Source: Terebella lapidaria
Taxonomy: Eukaryota; Annelida; Polychaeta; Terebellida; Terebellidae
Length of the DNA stretch: 64,000 bases
NCBI GenBank assembly: GCA_949152475.1
Contig: OX424558.1
Span: forward strand, 39,132,651 to 39,196,650
Reading direction: 5' to 3'
Shown: positions 1-12,010 of the stretch, one piece after another
Layout of the letters: the number at the start of each line of letters is the position of its first letter
Numbering within the stretch: position 1 is the stretch's first letter
Made by a program: the position numbers and the translations under genes
Notes under the pieces: generated by a model
Seen by the model: the letters and a program-made list of their open reading frames with translations, nothing else
What the model was told of the DNA's origin: nothing
The model's database searches: none

Positions 1-858
1 AACTCCGAGGTGTACATGGTCAGAGATAAATACAAGTAGGGATAGTATCTAACTCCGAGGTGTACATGGTCAGAGATAAATACAAGTAGGGATAGTATCT
101 AACTTCGAGGTGTACATGGTCAGAGATAAATACAAGTAGGGATAGTATCTAACTCCGAGGTGTACATGGTCAGAGATAAATACAAGTAGGGATAGTATCT
201 AACTTCGAGGTGTACATGGTCAGAGATAAATACAAGTAGGGATAGTATCTAACTCCGAGGTGTACATGGTCAGAGATAAATACAAGTAGGGATAGTATCT
301 AACTCCGAGGTGTACATGGTCAGAGATAAATACAAGTAGGGATAGTATCTAACTCCGAGGTGTACATGGTCAGAGATAAATACAAGTAGGGATAGTATCT
401 AACTCCGAGGTGTACATGGTCAGAGATAAATACAAGTAGGGATAGTATCTAACTCCGAGGTGTACATGGTCAGAGATAAATACAAGTAGAGATAGTATCT
501 AACTCCGAGGTGTACATGGTCAGAGATAAATAAAAGTAGGGATAGTACCTAAATCCGAGCTGTACATGGTCAGAGATAAATACAAGTAGGAATAGTATCT
601 AACTCAGAGGTGTACATGGTCAAAAATAGATACAAGTAGGGATACTTTCTAGCTACGAGCTGTGCATGGTCAGAGATAAATACAAGTAGGAATAGTATCT
701 AACTCGGAGGTGTACATGTTCAGAGAATAATACAAGTAGGGATATTATCTAACGCCGAGGTGTACAAGGTCAGAGATAAATACAAGTAACGGGTAGTACC
801 TAACTCCAAAGTGTACATGGTCAAAGATATATTAAAAGTATTATATAGTATCTGACGC
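1..858. repeat. 50-bp satellite array, block 1
   Basis: About 17 head-to-tail copies of a 50-bp unit beginning AACTCCGAGGTGTACATGGT. The first ten copies are almost identical (C/T at one site); later copies accumulate substitutions and small indels toward the right edge, the usual gradient of satellite homogenisation. The array continues beyond the left window edge. The period is not a multiple of three, so the short ORFs crossing it are not coding. The same unit returns in five further blocks downstream. Confidence 0.97.
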
Positions 859-2624
859 GGAATTTATAAATGACAGCAGAAATATGGGTTTTCACTTCCT
901 TTCTTGCTATGGCTGGGCGTGTAATAATTTTCGGCTAGCATGAATCCTATAAAAGCTACTTTCATTGTCAGAAGTTCATATTTATTCATATATGCGCGAA
1001 CCACATGGATTGCAGTATCTGGATTTTCGATTTTCCGAATAGACACATTGCCTAACATGGACCAGTAATGGTTGTGAAGTGTGTCAGGGTCCATGTCTAT
1101 TGAGCAGGTGTATCGAATTCAACCACAGACGAAAAAGGTATCGAATGAGAAAAAGCGCGATAGTTATAAATATTCCTTCTTGTATAGGTCAGATCAATCA
1201 TAATCAGCATTTCATGCACTGGATTGACAAACATAACGCATAGGTATTCGATATTGATGAGAGCTTTTCTCCACAATTAAAGGTGCCAAAATCTTGTCAA
1301 TATTGATGAAAACAGTTTCGTGTAATGTGTTTGATCACTTGACACTTCTCAAGGTGATATACATCGACGTGAAATGAACCAACCCGATCAATCACATCAA
1401 AGACCTCATACCAGACCTTATATCAGAACGAAGGCGGATCCATTTGGTTAGGTCCTCGTGAAAGTGTCGCATATTTTTGAGATCATGGCGACCATAGTGA
1501 GTTTGTGGAGAATTTATACTCAGAAGGTGCCAAGAAGTACCACACAACATAAAATGAGCCATGACTTGTGGGGCCTTAACTACCAACTCTGCTAGGTGTT
1601 CTCCCCCACCACACCCCCCTGAAATCCCAGATCTGCCTTTGGAAAACATGAAGTAGGAGACGTCAAGATTTTTTATCGTCAAAATTCAGATTGTGTAAGA
1701 CACGTCATCATGAAAATACTGCTTTGATGTGTAGATTCAACATACATTAAGGAGGATAAGTTGCTTGTTTATGTTGTAACACAGACTAACAAACACACTC
1801 ATGACATTATTGCGTACAATTGCCTTTCATTTCACAAAGTCAGTCACTATGCACCTGTACATTTCATTAAAAAATAATTCGCAAATTTCACACAGTGCTG
1901 CTATAGTTGAATAGTTATTGATTATGTCGTGAAGACTGGTGAATATTGAACCTTTGTGTCAAATATTGTCCGATGGTCTATTTCATTTGATCGATAAACG
2001 ATCAAACATGACAGTATTGAGGGGTAGTAATGCCTCTGTAAAATTGTAAATTCATTCCGATGTTTGTGTATTCGTTCACAACAAAGAGTCCCTTTTGCTG
2101 ACGAAGAATTTTAAGTAATGTTAGCGGACAGAACTTCCTCCCCCCCACCCTCTCACCCTCAACGACACGATCGATCGCTTCTCTTAGATACATAATTGCG
2201 AACAGCAAGCACGTGAGACACAGAGATAGCTTCGATAGACAGCTAAAGTCGTTAGAACTCTCTGCTTGTGAAACACAAGACGGATATTCGCTCATTCTTG
2301 ATAAGAATTTAAACTGTGAGAGGCACACGAATGTGAAATCATTCACAATTTTTGGATTCAAACGTCAGAGGAAAATCAGCTATTGTCATGTGAACATACA
2401 ATGAGAATTTCGTTAAGTGCCGAGGATTACGTCTTATGGTAGATGTAGATTTAATTGTTCTTTGATTTCATGGAAATGCCAGGTAAATATCAACATATAT
2501 ACTAGACAAATAATAACTATCTATAAATCAACAGGTTGGTCAATGCCATTGTGAATAGACTGGCACAGTCAAATGGACCAACACCATAAGATAACTAGGG
2601 GAGTAAGGACGTAAGTAGAGGACG
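859..2624. repeat. Inter-array segment, copy 1 of 5
   Basis: Non-coding segment that recurs, diverged, after each 50-bp block. Shared landmarks are GACGCGGA at the left junction, a GGGTTTTCACTCC-like stretch, TTGATCG/CGATCAA hairpin sequence near 1988, a poly-C/T tract before AACGACACGATCGATCGC near 2140, and CATTGTGAATAGACTGGCAC near 2550. This copy lacks about 170 bp present at the left end of copies 2-5. Its ORFs (for example near 1392-1682 and 2002-2361) are broken differently in each copy and resemble no protein family. Confidence 0.85.
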
Positions 2625-3340
2625 TACTGGTATCTAACACCGAGGTGTACATGGTCAGAGATAAATACAATTGAGAGACAGTATCTAACTCCGAGGTGTA
2701 AAGGGTCAGATATAAATACAAGTAGGGATGGAATCTAACTCCGAGTTGTACATGGTCAGAGATAAATACAATTAAGAGATAGTATCTAACTCCGAGTTGT
2801 ACATGGTCAAAGATAAATACAAGTAGAGATAGTATCTAACACCGAGGCGTACATGGTCAGAGATATATACAAGTAGAGATAGTATCTAACTCCGAGTTGT
2901 ACATGATCAGAGATAAATACAATTGAGAGACAGTATCTAACTCCGAGGTGTAAAGGGTCAGATATAAATACAAGTAGGGATAGAATCTAACTCCGAGGTG
3001 TACAAGGGCAGAAATAAATACAATTAAGAGATAGTATCTAATTCCGAGGTGTACATGGTCAGAGATAAATACAGGTAGGGATAGTATCTATCTCCGAGGT
3101 GTACATGGTCGGAGATAAATACAAATAAAGGAAGTATCTAACTCCGAGTTGTGCACGGTCAGAGATAAATACAAGTATGAGATAGTTTATAACTCCGAGG
3201 TGTACATGGTCAGAGATAATACAAGTGTGGATAGTATCTAACTTCCAGTTGTATATGGTCAGAGATACACACAAATAAAGTTCGTATCTAACTTCGAGGT
3301 GTACATGGTCAGAGATAAATACAAGTATTATATAGTATCT
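2625..3340. repeat. 50-bp satellite array, block 2
   Basis: About 14 diverged copies of the 50-bp unit. Several carry a variant ending ACAATTGAGAGACAGTATCT, and some are repeated as a two-unit pattern, suggesting local higher-order amplification inside the block. Confidence 0.93.
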
Positions 3341-5579
3341 GACGCGGAGTGTACACGGTGGCGATCAATACAAATAGGGATAGTATCGATAGTTGTATTT
3401 CCGCTTTTGCCCAATGGGCAAGAATTACTCGGGTACATACCATTCAATACACGAATATTGACAGTGCATGTGGTTCTGGGTTTGTAGGTATACGCCTATA
3501 TTGATAAATTACAGCACTCCCTTTTTTGCTATCGCTGGGGGTGTAATAATTATCGGCTACCATGGATCCTATAAAAGCTAGTTTCATTGACAGAAGTTCA
3601 TATTTATTCATGTATGCGAGAACCACAAGGATGGCAATATGTGGATTTTCGATTTTTCCAAATAGACACATTGCTTAGCATGGATATATTGGTAAATTAC
3701 AGCAGAAATATGGGTTTTCACTCCCTTTTTTGCTATCGCTGGGGGTGTAATAATTATCGGCTAATATGGATCCTATAAAAGCTAGTTTCATTGACAGAAG
3801 TTCATATTTATTCATGTATGCGAGAACCACATGGATGGCAGTATGTGGATTTTCGATTTTTCCAAGTAGACACATTGCTTAACATGGACCAGTAATTGTT
3901 GTGAAGTGTGCCAGGATCCATGCCTATCGAGCAGGTATATCGAATTCAACCGCAGACGAAGAAATGTATCAAAAGAGAAAACGCGATAGTTATAAATATT
4001 TTTTTTGTATAGGTCAGACCAATCATAATCAGGATTTCATGCACTGGATTGACAAACACTACATGTATAGGCAAACGTGTAACAAAGCAAACAGATATAT
4101 GGACAGTGCGAAGCATACTACATTTGAGAATCCAGCGGGAGTTCATGACATCGCAATATCAATGCGTCAAATAATATTGCTTTGGTAATTATTTACTTGG
4201 AGATTTATGATGCATAGGTATTCGATATTGATGAGAGCTTTTCTCCACAAAATCTTGTCGATATTGATGAAAACAGTTTCGTGTAATGTGTTTGATCACT
4301 TGACACTTCTCAAGATGATATACATCGACGTGAAATGAACCAAACCGATCAATCACATCAAAGACCTTACACTCAGAATGAAGGCGGATCCATTGGGGGG
4401 GGGAGGGGGGTGGTGATCCTCCTGAAAGTGTCGCATATTTTTGAGATCATGGCGACCATAGTGAGTTTGTGAGAATTTATACTCAGAAGGTGCCAAGAAG
4501 TACCACACAACATAAAATGAGCCGTGGCTTTTTGGGGCCTTAACTACCAGCTCTGTTTGCTAGGTGTTCTCCCCCCCCCACTCCCCTGAAATTCTGGATC
4601 CGCCTTTGGAGAACAGGAAGTAGGAGACGTCAAGATTTTTTATCGTCAAAATTAAGATTGTGTAAGACACGTCATCATGACAATACTGCTTTGATGTGTA
4701 GATTCAAGATACGTTATGAAGATAAATTGCTTGTTTATGTTGTAACACAGACTGACAAACACACTCATGACATTATCGGGTACGATTGCCTTTCATTTCA
4801 CGAAGTCAGTCACTATTACCTATGCACCTGTCATTTCACTAACGAATAATTCGCAAATTTCACACAGTGATGCTATAGTTGAATAGTTATTGATTTTGTC
4901 GTGAAGACTGGTAAATATTGAACCTTGGTGTCAAATATTGTCCGATGGTCCATTTCATTTCATCGATAAACGATCGAACATGACAGTATTGAAGAGTAGT
5001 AATGCCACTGTAAAATTGTAAAATCATTTCGATGTTGGTGTGTTTGTTTACACCAATGAGTCCCTTTCGCTGTCGAAGAATTTTAGCTAATGTTAGCGCG
5101 CAGAACCTGCTCTCTCGCCCTTTCACCCTCAACGAAAAGATCGATCGCTTCTCTTAGATACATAATTTCGAACAGCAAGCACGTGAGACACAGAGAGAGC
5201 TTTGATAGACAGCTAAAGTCGTTGGAACTTTTTGCTTGTGAAACACAAGACGGATATATGCTCATTCTTGATAGGTTTCCAACACTGACAGACACACGAA
5301 TGTGAAATCATTCACAATTTTTGGATTTAGACGTCAAAGGAAAATTAGCTATTGTCGTGTGAACATACAATGAGAAATTGGTTAAGTGCCGAGGATTACG
5401 TCTTACGGTAGATGTAGGTTTTCATTTGCTCTTTGATTTCATGAAAATACGAGGTAAATATCCGCATTTGGCTGATATATACTAGACGAATAATAACTGT
5501 ATATAAATCAACATGGCTGGTCAATGCCATTGTGAATAGACTGGCACAGACAAATGGATCAACACCGATAAGATAATTA
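3341..5579. repeat. Inter-array segment, copy 2 of 5
   Basis: Diverged copy of the same non-coding segment, with all the landmarks of copy 1 plus the left 170 bp containing GCCCAATGGGC. The stretch at about 3500-3685 is duplicated in tandem at about 3694-3895 (TTTTTTGCTATCGCTGGGGG occurs twice), a private duplication of this copy. A poly-G tract lies near 4396 and a poly-C tract near 4570. Confidence 0.85.
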
Positions 5580-5945
5580 CAAGTAGGGGACGTATCTAAC
5601 TCCGAGGTGTACATGGTCAGAGATACGAGTAGGGATAGTATCTAACTCCGAGGTGTACATGGTCAGAGATAAATACAAGTAAACGATAGTATCTGACTCC
5701 GAGGTGTACATGGTCAGAGATAAATACAAGTAATCGATAGTGTCTGACTCCTAGGTGTACATGGTCAGAGATGAATACAAGAAAGGGATAGTATCTAACT
5801 CTGCGGTGCACATGATCAGAGATAAATACAAGTAGAGATAGTATCTAACTCAGAGGTGTACATGACCAGAGATAAATACAAGTATGGATAGTATCTAACT
5901 CCGAGGTGTACATGGTTAGAGGTAAATACAAGTATTATATGGTAG
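5580..5945. repeat. 50-bp satellite array, block 3
   Basis: About seven copies of the 50-bp unit, including copies with AAACGATAGTATCTGACTCC in place of the consensus. Confidence 0.92.
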
Positions 5946-7970
5946 CCTATCTGACGCGGAATAGTACACGGTGGAGATAAATACAAATAGGACCAGTATC
6001 GATAGTCATATTTCCGTTTCAGTGCAATGGGCGAGAGTTACTCGGGTACCGTACATACTAGTCAATACACGAATACTGACAGTTCACGTGGTTCTGGGAT
6101 TGTAGGCATACGATTATATTTATAAATGACAGCAGTAATATGGGTTTTCACTCCCTTTCTTGCTATATGCGAGAACCACATGGATTGAAGTATCTGGATT
6201 TCGATTTTTCCAAATGGACAACTAGCATGGTGCCTAACGTGGACCAGTAGTTGTTGTGAAGTGTGCCAGGATCCATGCCTATCGAGCAGGTATATTGAAT
6301 TCAACCGCAGACGAAGAAATGTATCGAATGAGGAAAAGCGCGAAAATTATAAATATTCTTTCTTGTATAGGTCAGACCAATCATATCCAGCATTTCATGC
6401 ACTGAATTGACAAACACTACAGAGGCAAGCGTATAACAAAGCAAACGCATATTAATGGACAGTGTGAAAACATACTACATTTGAGAATCCAACGGCAGTT
6501 CATGACATCGCAATATCAATCCATCGTTCAAATATTGCTGTGGTAATTATTTTACCTGAAGATTTATGAGGCGTAGGTATTCTATAATTATTAGAGCTTT
6601 TCTCCACAGCTTTAGGTGCCAAACTCTTGTCAATATTGATGAAAACAGATTCGCCTAATGTGTTTGATCACTTGACACTCCTCAAGATGATATATATTAG
6701 CGTGAAATGAACTAACCCAATCACTCACATCGACGACCTCATACTGTGAACATAGGCGGACTCTTGGGCGAAAAAGTGTTGAAATATTTTTTGACAAGAT
6801 TATCATGTTGAGTTTGTGGGACTCTTTTTATAAACACAAAGAACCTCGTCATATACAAATTATATAAACCACGTTATATACAAATGGCCTAGTGGCTTCT
6901 TCTGGGACCCTTCAAATTCTAGCTTTGCTCGCATGGTGTTTCTTGCCACCCTGCCCCCCCCTCCCCCTCCCGAATTTTTGGACACCACCCTTGGAGAGCA
7001 TGAAGGAAATGGAAACGTGGAGATTTAATATCGTCAAAATTCAGATTGTGTAAAACACGTCATCACGACAATACTGCTTTGATGTGCAGATTCAAGATAC
7101 ATTGAAGAGCATAAATTGATTGTCTATTTTGTAACACAAGGACTGACAAACACACTCATAACAATATTGCGTACGATTGCCTTTCATTTCACAAAGTCAG
7201 TCACTATGCACCTCTACAATACAATTTAAACATTTCATTAACGAAAACTTCTCAAATTTGACGAAGTACTGCAAATCATTGAGTATATTGATTATGTCGT
7301 GAAGACTGGTAAATATTGAACCTTGGTGTCAAATATTGTCCGATGGGCTATTTCATTTGATCGATAAACGATCAATCATGACAATATTGAGGAGTAGTAA
7401 TGCCACTGTAAAATTGTAAATTCATTTTGATGTTGGAGTGTTTGTTTACACCAATGAGTCCCTCTTGCTGTCGAAGAATTTTAGCTAATGTTAGCGCGCA
7501 GAACCTCCTCAACCCCCCCCCCCCCTCCCGCCTGTCACCCTCAACGAAACGATCGATCGCTTCTCTTAGATATATAATTGCGAACAGCAAGCACGCGAGA
7601 AACAGAGAGAGCTTTGATAGACAGCTAAAGTCTTTTTGCTTGTGAAACACAAGACGGGTATTTGCTCTTCTTGGTAGGAATTCAACACTGAAAGGCACAC
7701 GAATGTGAAATCAATCACAATCTTTGGATTTAAACGTCAGAGGAAAAATAGCTATTGTCGTGTGAACATGCAATGAAAAATTCGTTAAGTGCCGAGGATT
7801 ATGTCTTATGGTAGATGTAGGTTTAATTGCTTTTTATTTTCATGAAAATGCCAGGTAAATATCAATCTTTGGCTGATATATACTAGACAAATATTGACTG
7901 TCAGCAGGCTGGTCAATTCCATTGTGAATAGACTGGCACAGTCAAATGGATCGACACCATAAGATAAGTA
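5946..7970. repeat. Inter-array segment, copy 3 of 5
   Basis: Diverged copy of the inter-array segment in the same order and orientation. A long poly-C/T tract lies near 7510, a position shared by the other copies, and the CGATAAACGATCA hairpin sequence lies near 7363. No coding potential is conserved between copies. Confidence 0.85.
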
Positions 7971-8385
7971 CAAGTAGGGGACGCGTCTAACTCCGAGGTG
8001 TACATGATTAGAGATAAATACAAGTAGGGATAGTATCTAACTCCGAGGTGTACATGATTAGAGATAAATACAAGTAGGCATAGTATCTAACTCCGAGGTG
8101 TACATGGTCAGAGATAAATACAAGTAGGGATAGTATCTAACTCCGAGGTGTACATGGTCAGAGATAAATACAAGTAGGGATAGTATCTAACTCCGAGGTG
8201 TACATGGTTAGAGATAAATACAAGTAGGGATATTATCTAACTCCGAGGTGTACATGATCAGAGATAAATACAAGTAGGAATAAAATCTAACTCCGAGGTG
8301 TACATGATCAGAGATAGATACAAGTAAGAGATAGTGTCCAACTTCGAGGTGTTTATGGTCAGAGATAAATACAACTATTATATAG
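7971..8385. repeat. 50-bp satellite array, block 4
   Basis: About eight copies of the 50-bp unit, close to the consensus of block 1; several carry GATTAGAG instead of GGTCAGAG. Confidence 0.93.
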
Positions 8386-10375
8386 TATCTGATGTGGAAG
8401 TGTACACGGTGGGGATAAATACAAATAGGGACAGTATCAATAGCTGTATTTCTGTTTCAGCCCAATGGGCGAGAGTTGCTCGGGTACATGTCAGTCAATA
8501 CACGAATATTGACAGTACACGTGGTTCTGGGATTGTAGGCATACGACTACATTTGTAAATGACAGTAGAAATATGGGTTTTCACTCTCTTTCTTGCTATC
8601 TCTCGGCGTGTGATAATTATCGGCTAGCATGGATCCTATAAAAGCTAATTTCATTGACAGAAGTTCATATTTATTCATATATGCGAGAACCACATGGATT
8701 GCAATATCTGGATTTTCGATTTTTCCAAATAGACACATTGCCTAACATGGATCAGTAATTGTCGTGAAGTGTGCAAGGGTCCATGATTATCGAGCAGGTA
8801 TATCGAATTCAACCGCAGACGAAGAATCTTATTGAACGAGAGAATATGCGTTAGTTATGAATACTCTTTTTTGTATAGATCACATCAATCATAATCAGTA
8901 TTTCATGCACTGGATTGAGAAACACCACAGAGGCAAACGTATAACAAAGCACACGCATATATGGACAGTGCGAAGCATACTACATTTGAGAATCCAGCGG
9001 GAGTTCATGACATCGCAATATCAATCCGTCATATAAATATTGCTTTGGTAATTATTTTACTAGAAGATTTATGAGGCATAGGTATTCTACAATTATCGGA
9101 GATTTTCTCCACAGTTATAGGTGCCAAACAGATTTGCCTAATGTGTTTGATCACTTGACACTCCCCAAGATGATATACATTAGCGTGAAATGAAACAACC
9201 CAATCACTCACATCAAAGACCTCATACTGTGAACATAGGCGGACCCTCGGGCGAAAAAGTGTTGAAATATTTTTTATCATGGTGAGATTATGGGACACTC
9301 ATGTAAACACATTGCGTACGATTAAATTCTAGCTTCGCTCGCATGGTGTTTTTTGCCACCCTGCCCCCCCCCCCTCGAATTTTTGAACACCACCCTTGGA
9401 GAGCATGAAGGAAATGGAAACGTGGAGATTTATTATCGTCAAAATTCAGATTGTGTGAGACACATCATCATGACAATACTGCTTTGATGTGTAGATTCAA
9501 GATACGTTAAGGACTATAAATTGATTGTCTATTTTGTAACACAAGGACTAACAAACACACTCATGACATTACTGCATACGATTGCCTTTCATTTCACAAA
9601 GTCAGTCACTATGCACCTGTACAATATACAATTTCAATATTTTATTAACAAATACTTCACAAATTTGACAAACTACTGCAAATCATTGAATAGTTATTGA
9701 TTATGTCATGAAGACTGGTAAATATTGAACCTAGGTGTCAAATATTGTCCGATGGTTCATTTCATTTGATCGATAAACGATCAATCATGTCAATATTGAG
9801 AAGTAGTAATACCAGTGTAAAATTGTAAATTCATTTCGATGCTGGAGTGTTTGTTTACACCAATGAGTCCCTTTTGTTGTCGAAAAATTTTAGCTAATGT
9901 TAGCGCACAGAACCTGCTCCCTCCCCAACACCCCCCCTCAACGAAACGATCGATCATTTCTCTTAGATACATAATTGCGAACAACAAGAGAGCAGGGAGA
10001 GAGCTTTGATAGACAGCTGAATTCGTTAGAACTTTCTGCTTGTGAAACACAACACGGATTATTGCTCATATTTGATAGGAATTCAACACTGAGAGGCACA
10101 CGAATGTGAAATCATTCACAATCTTTGGACTTAAACGTCAAAGGAGAATTAGCTATTGTCGTGTGAACATACAATGAGAAATTCGTTAAATGCCGATGAA
10201 TACGTCTTTTGGTAGATGTAGATTTCCATTTGCTCTTTGTTTTCATGAAAATGTCAGGTAAACATCCATCTTTATCTGATATATTATACTGGACAAATAT
10301 TAACTGTCTATAAATCAACAGGTTGGTCATTGTCATTGTGAATAGACTGGCACAGTCAAAGGATCAACACCATAA
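8386..10375. repeat. Inter-array segment, copy 4 of 5
   Basis: Diverged copy of the inter-array segment with the same landmarks (left junction GATGTGGA, CGATAAACGATCA near 9770, CATTGTGAATAGACTGGCAC near 10335). Confidence 0.85.
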
Positions 10376-10565
10376 GATAAGTACAAGTATGGGACGTATC
10401 TAACTCCGAGGTGTACATGATCAGAGATAAATACATGCAGGGATAGTATCTGACTCTGAGGTATACATGGGCAGGAGATAATACAAGTAGGGATAGTATC
10501 TAACTCCAAGGTGTACATGGTCAGAGATAAACACAAATAGGGATAGTGTCTAGCTCCGAGATGTG
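10376..10565. repeat. 50-bp satellite array, block 5
   Basis: Shortest block, about four diverged copies of the 50-bp unit. Confidence 0.88.
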
Positions 10566-10732
10566 TACATGGTGGAGATACACATAAACACGGATAGTAT
10601 CGATAGTCGTATTTCTGTTTCAGCCCAATGGGCGAGAGTTACTCGGATTCATGTCAGTTAATGCATGAATATTGACAGTGCGCGTGGTTCTGGGATTGTA
10701 GGCATACGCCTATATTTGTAAATGACAGCAGA

Positions 10733-12010
10733 CAGGGGCGGGTATAGGATTTTGGGAGGGGGGGGGCAAAACCTTTGACCGACATAGCGGCGAGCGAAGC
10801 GAGCCCATGTCGGCCGGGAGTCTGGGGCTCGCTCAAGTGCCCCAGACGCTGAAGATTTATGCATCCCCAATGGTGTATTCTAGGGCTCTCCTTGGTCCAA
10901 TTTCATGGCCTAAGAGAGTTTATGAATACCTGATCTTGGGTGAATCCAGAGTTCTGAAGGAGGGCCAAGATGTGAAATGTCGTGAAGCGAGTTGGTGAAG
11001 ACCGAGGATCTGGAACCCGCTTGACGGCCTCAGAAGCTGAAGGGTTTTGCAGTGGTGTGTTTTTATAGGTTTCCTCCGGTCCATTCTCCATTCACCTAAA
11101 GAGTGTTTGCATGGCTGATTCAGCCAAATGTAGGATTTTGAGGGAAGGCCTAGTTGTGAAATGTCGTTCAGCAATTTGAAGCGAGCCCTTGTCGGCCGGG
11201 GGTCTGGGGCCCGTTCAAGGGCCCCAGAAGCTGGCGGTATTCGCGTGCCTAATACAGCATCCCAGAGCTCTCCTGGGTCTAACTATCAAGTATTACCTAA
11301 TAATAATAATAATAATCGGTTCTTATATAGCGCTTTATCAACGTTACACACATTCTCAAAGCGCTTCACAGTTTGGAATTTAGTCCCCTGAGAGTGGTCA
11401 CTGCCAGGGTACATGTCGTTCTCAGAGGGGTCTTTTACATCCCTTTACAACATTTTTTAGAGATGGGACCTCCATTTTACGTGATATCCGAGTCACGGGC
11501 ACACTGCCAGTTGTGAGGGCAGGGAGAAAATTCCCCTACATTTACCGCACATGCATCCCGACGTAGGATCGAACCCATGCCGGCGATAGCTGTTGGTTCA
11601 AATTGAGCGACTAAGCGCTCGCACGTAACCACTCGGCCATCTCGCCCTTAACTCCCATAAACGCATGATCACTGCAGTTGAAACAAAATATGACAATATC
11701 ACTTGGTTTTGGACCCCATCATAGGATTAAGTGCATTTGGCCATTCAATTCTCTCAAATCATTTATAGAAGGTGAAGGGCATAAAGTGCTTTCACTGAGA
11801 ACAGGTGGGTTGGCTATAAAGTGAATACACTGCTTGCGACATGGGGCCCCAGAAGTTGAAGCTACTTTTTGGTGTAATTTATCTGGAAAACACTTCCTAC
11901 ATTCTCTTTTCCCCTCTTTCCTTCTTTTTTTTCTCTTTTTCTTTCCTTTTTTTTTGGGGGGGGGGGGGGGGGCAAGGCCCCTTTGGCCCCCCCCCCTAAA
12001 CCCGCTCCTG
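10733..12010. mobile_element. hAT-like non-autonomous DNA transposon
   Basis: A 1278-bp insert with terminal inverted repeats CAGGGGCGGGTATAGG (left) and CCTAAACCCGCTCCTG (right, inverted complement nearly the same), flanked by the 5-bp direct repeat GCAGA at 10728-10732 and 12011-12015. The CAGGGGCGG-type terminus resembles hAT superfamily ends. A 5-bp duplication fits the hAT5 group better than classical 8-bp hATs; Transib also makes 5-bp duplications but has CAC termini. It has long G/C runs just inside the ends and an internally repeated GAAGCGAGCCC/GTCGGCCGGG segment (near 10795 and 11178). No transposase is visible, so it must depend on one in trans. Confidence 0.8.
11298..11647 (-). 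mobile_element. tRNA-derived SINE
   Basis: Reading the minus strand from 11647, the element starts GGCGAGATGGCCGAGTGG, a Ser/Leu-type tRNA head with an A box (TGGCCGAGTGG, about 11629-11639) and a B box (GGGTTCGATCC, about 11566-11576). A tRNA-unrelated body follows, and the 3' end has the widespread AAAGCGCTATATAAGAACCG motif followed by (ATT)n at 11298-11316. This is the structure of a pol III-transcribed SINE mobilised by a LINE. It lies wholly inside the hAT-like element and is therefore probably younger than it. Confidence 0.85.

Noticed and set aside
1..858. CRISPR-like regular repeat array
   Set aside because: The repeats are directly adjacent without unique spacers, the DNA is eukaryotic, and the same unit recurs in six blocks; it is satellite DNA.
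2002..2361. 119-aa ORF on the minus strand and its relatives at 4887-5295, 7372-7698 and 9790-10050
   Set aside because: They fall in the repeated 2-kb segment, are frameshifted differently in each copy, cross poly-C/G tracts and match no family.
11566..11647. Functional tRNA gene
   Set aside because: A and B boxes are present, but the sequence does not fold as a full cloverleaf by eye and continues into a SINE body with an (ATT)n tail.
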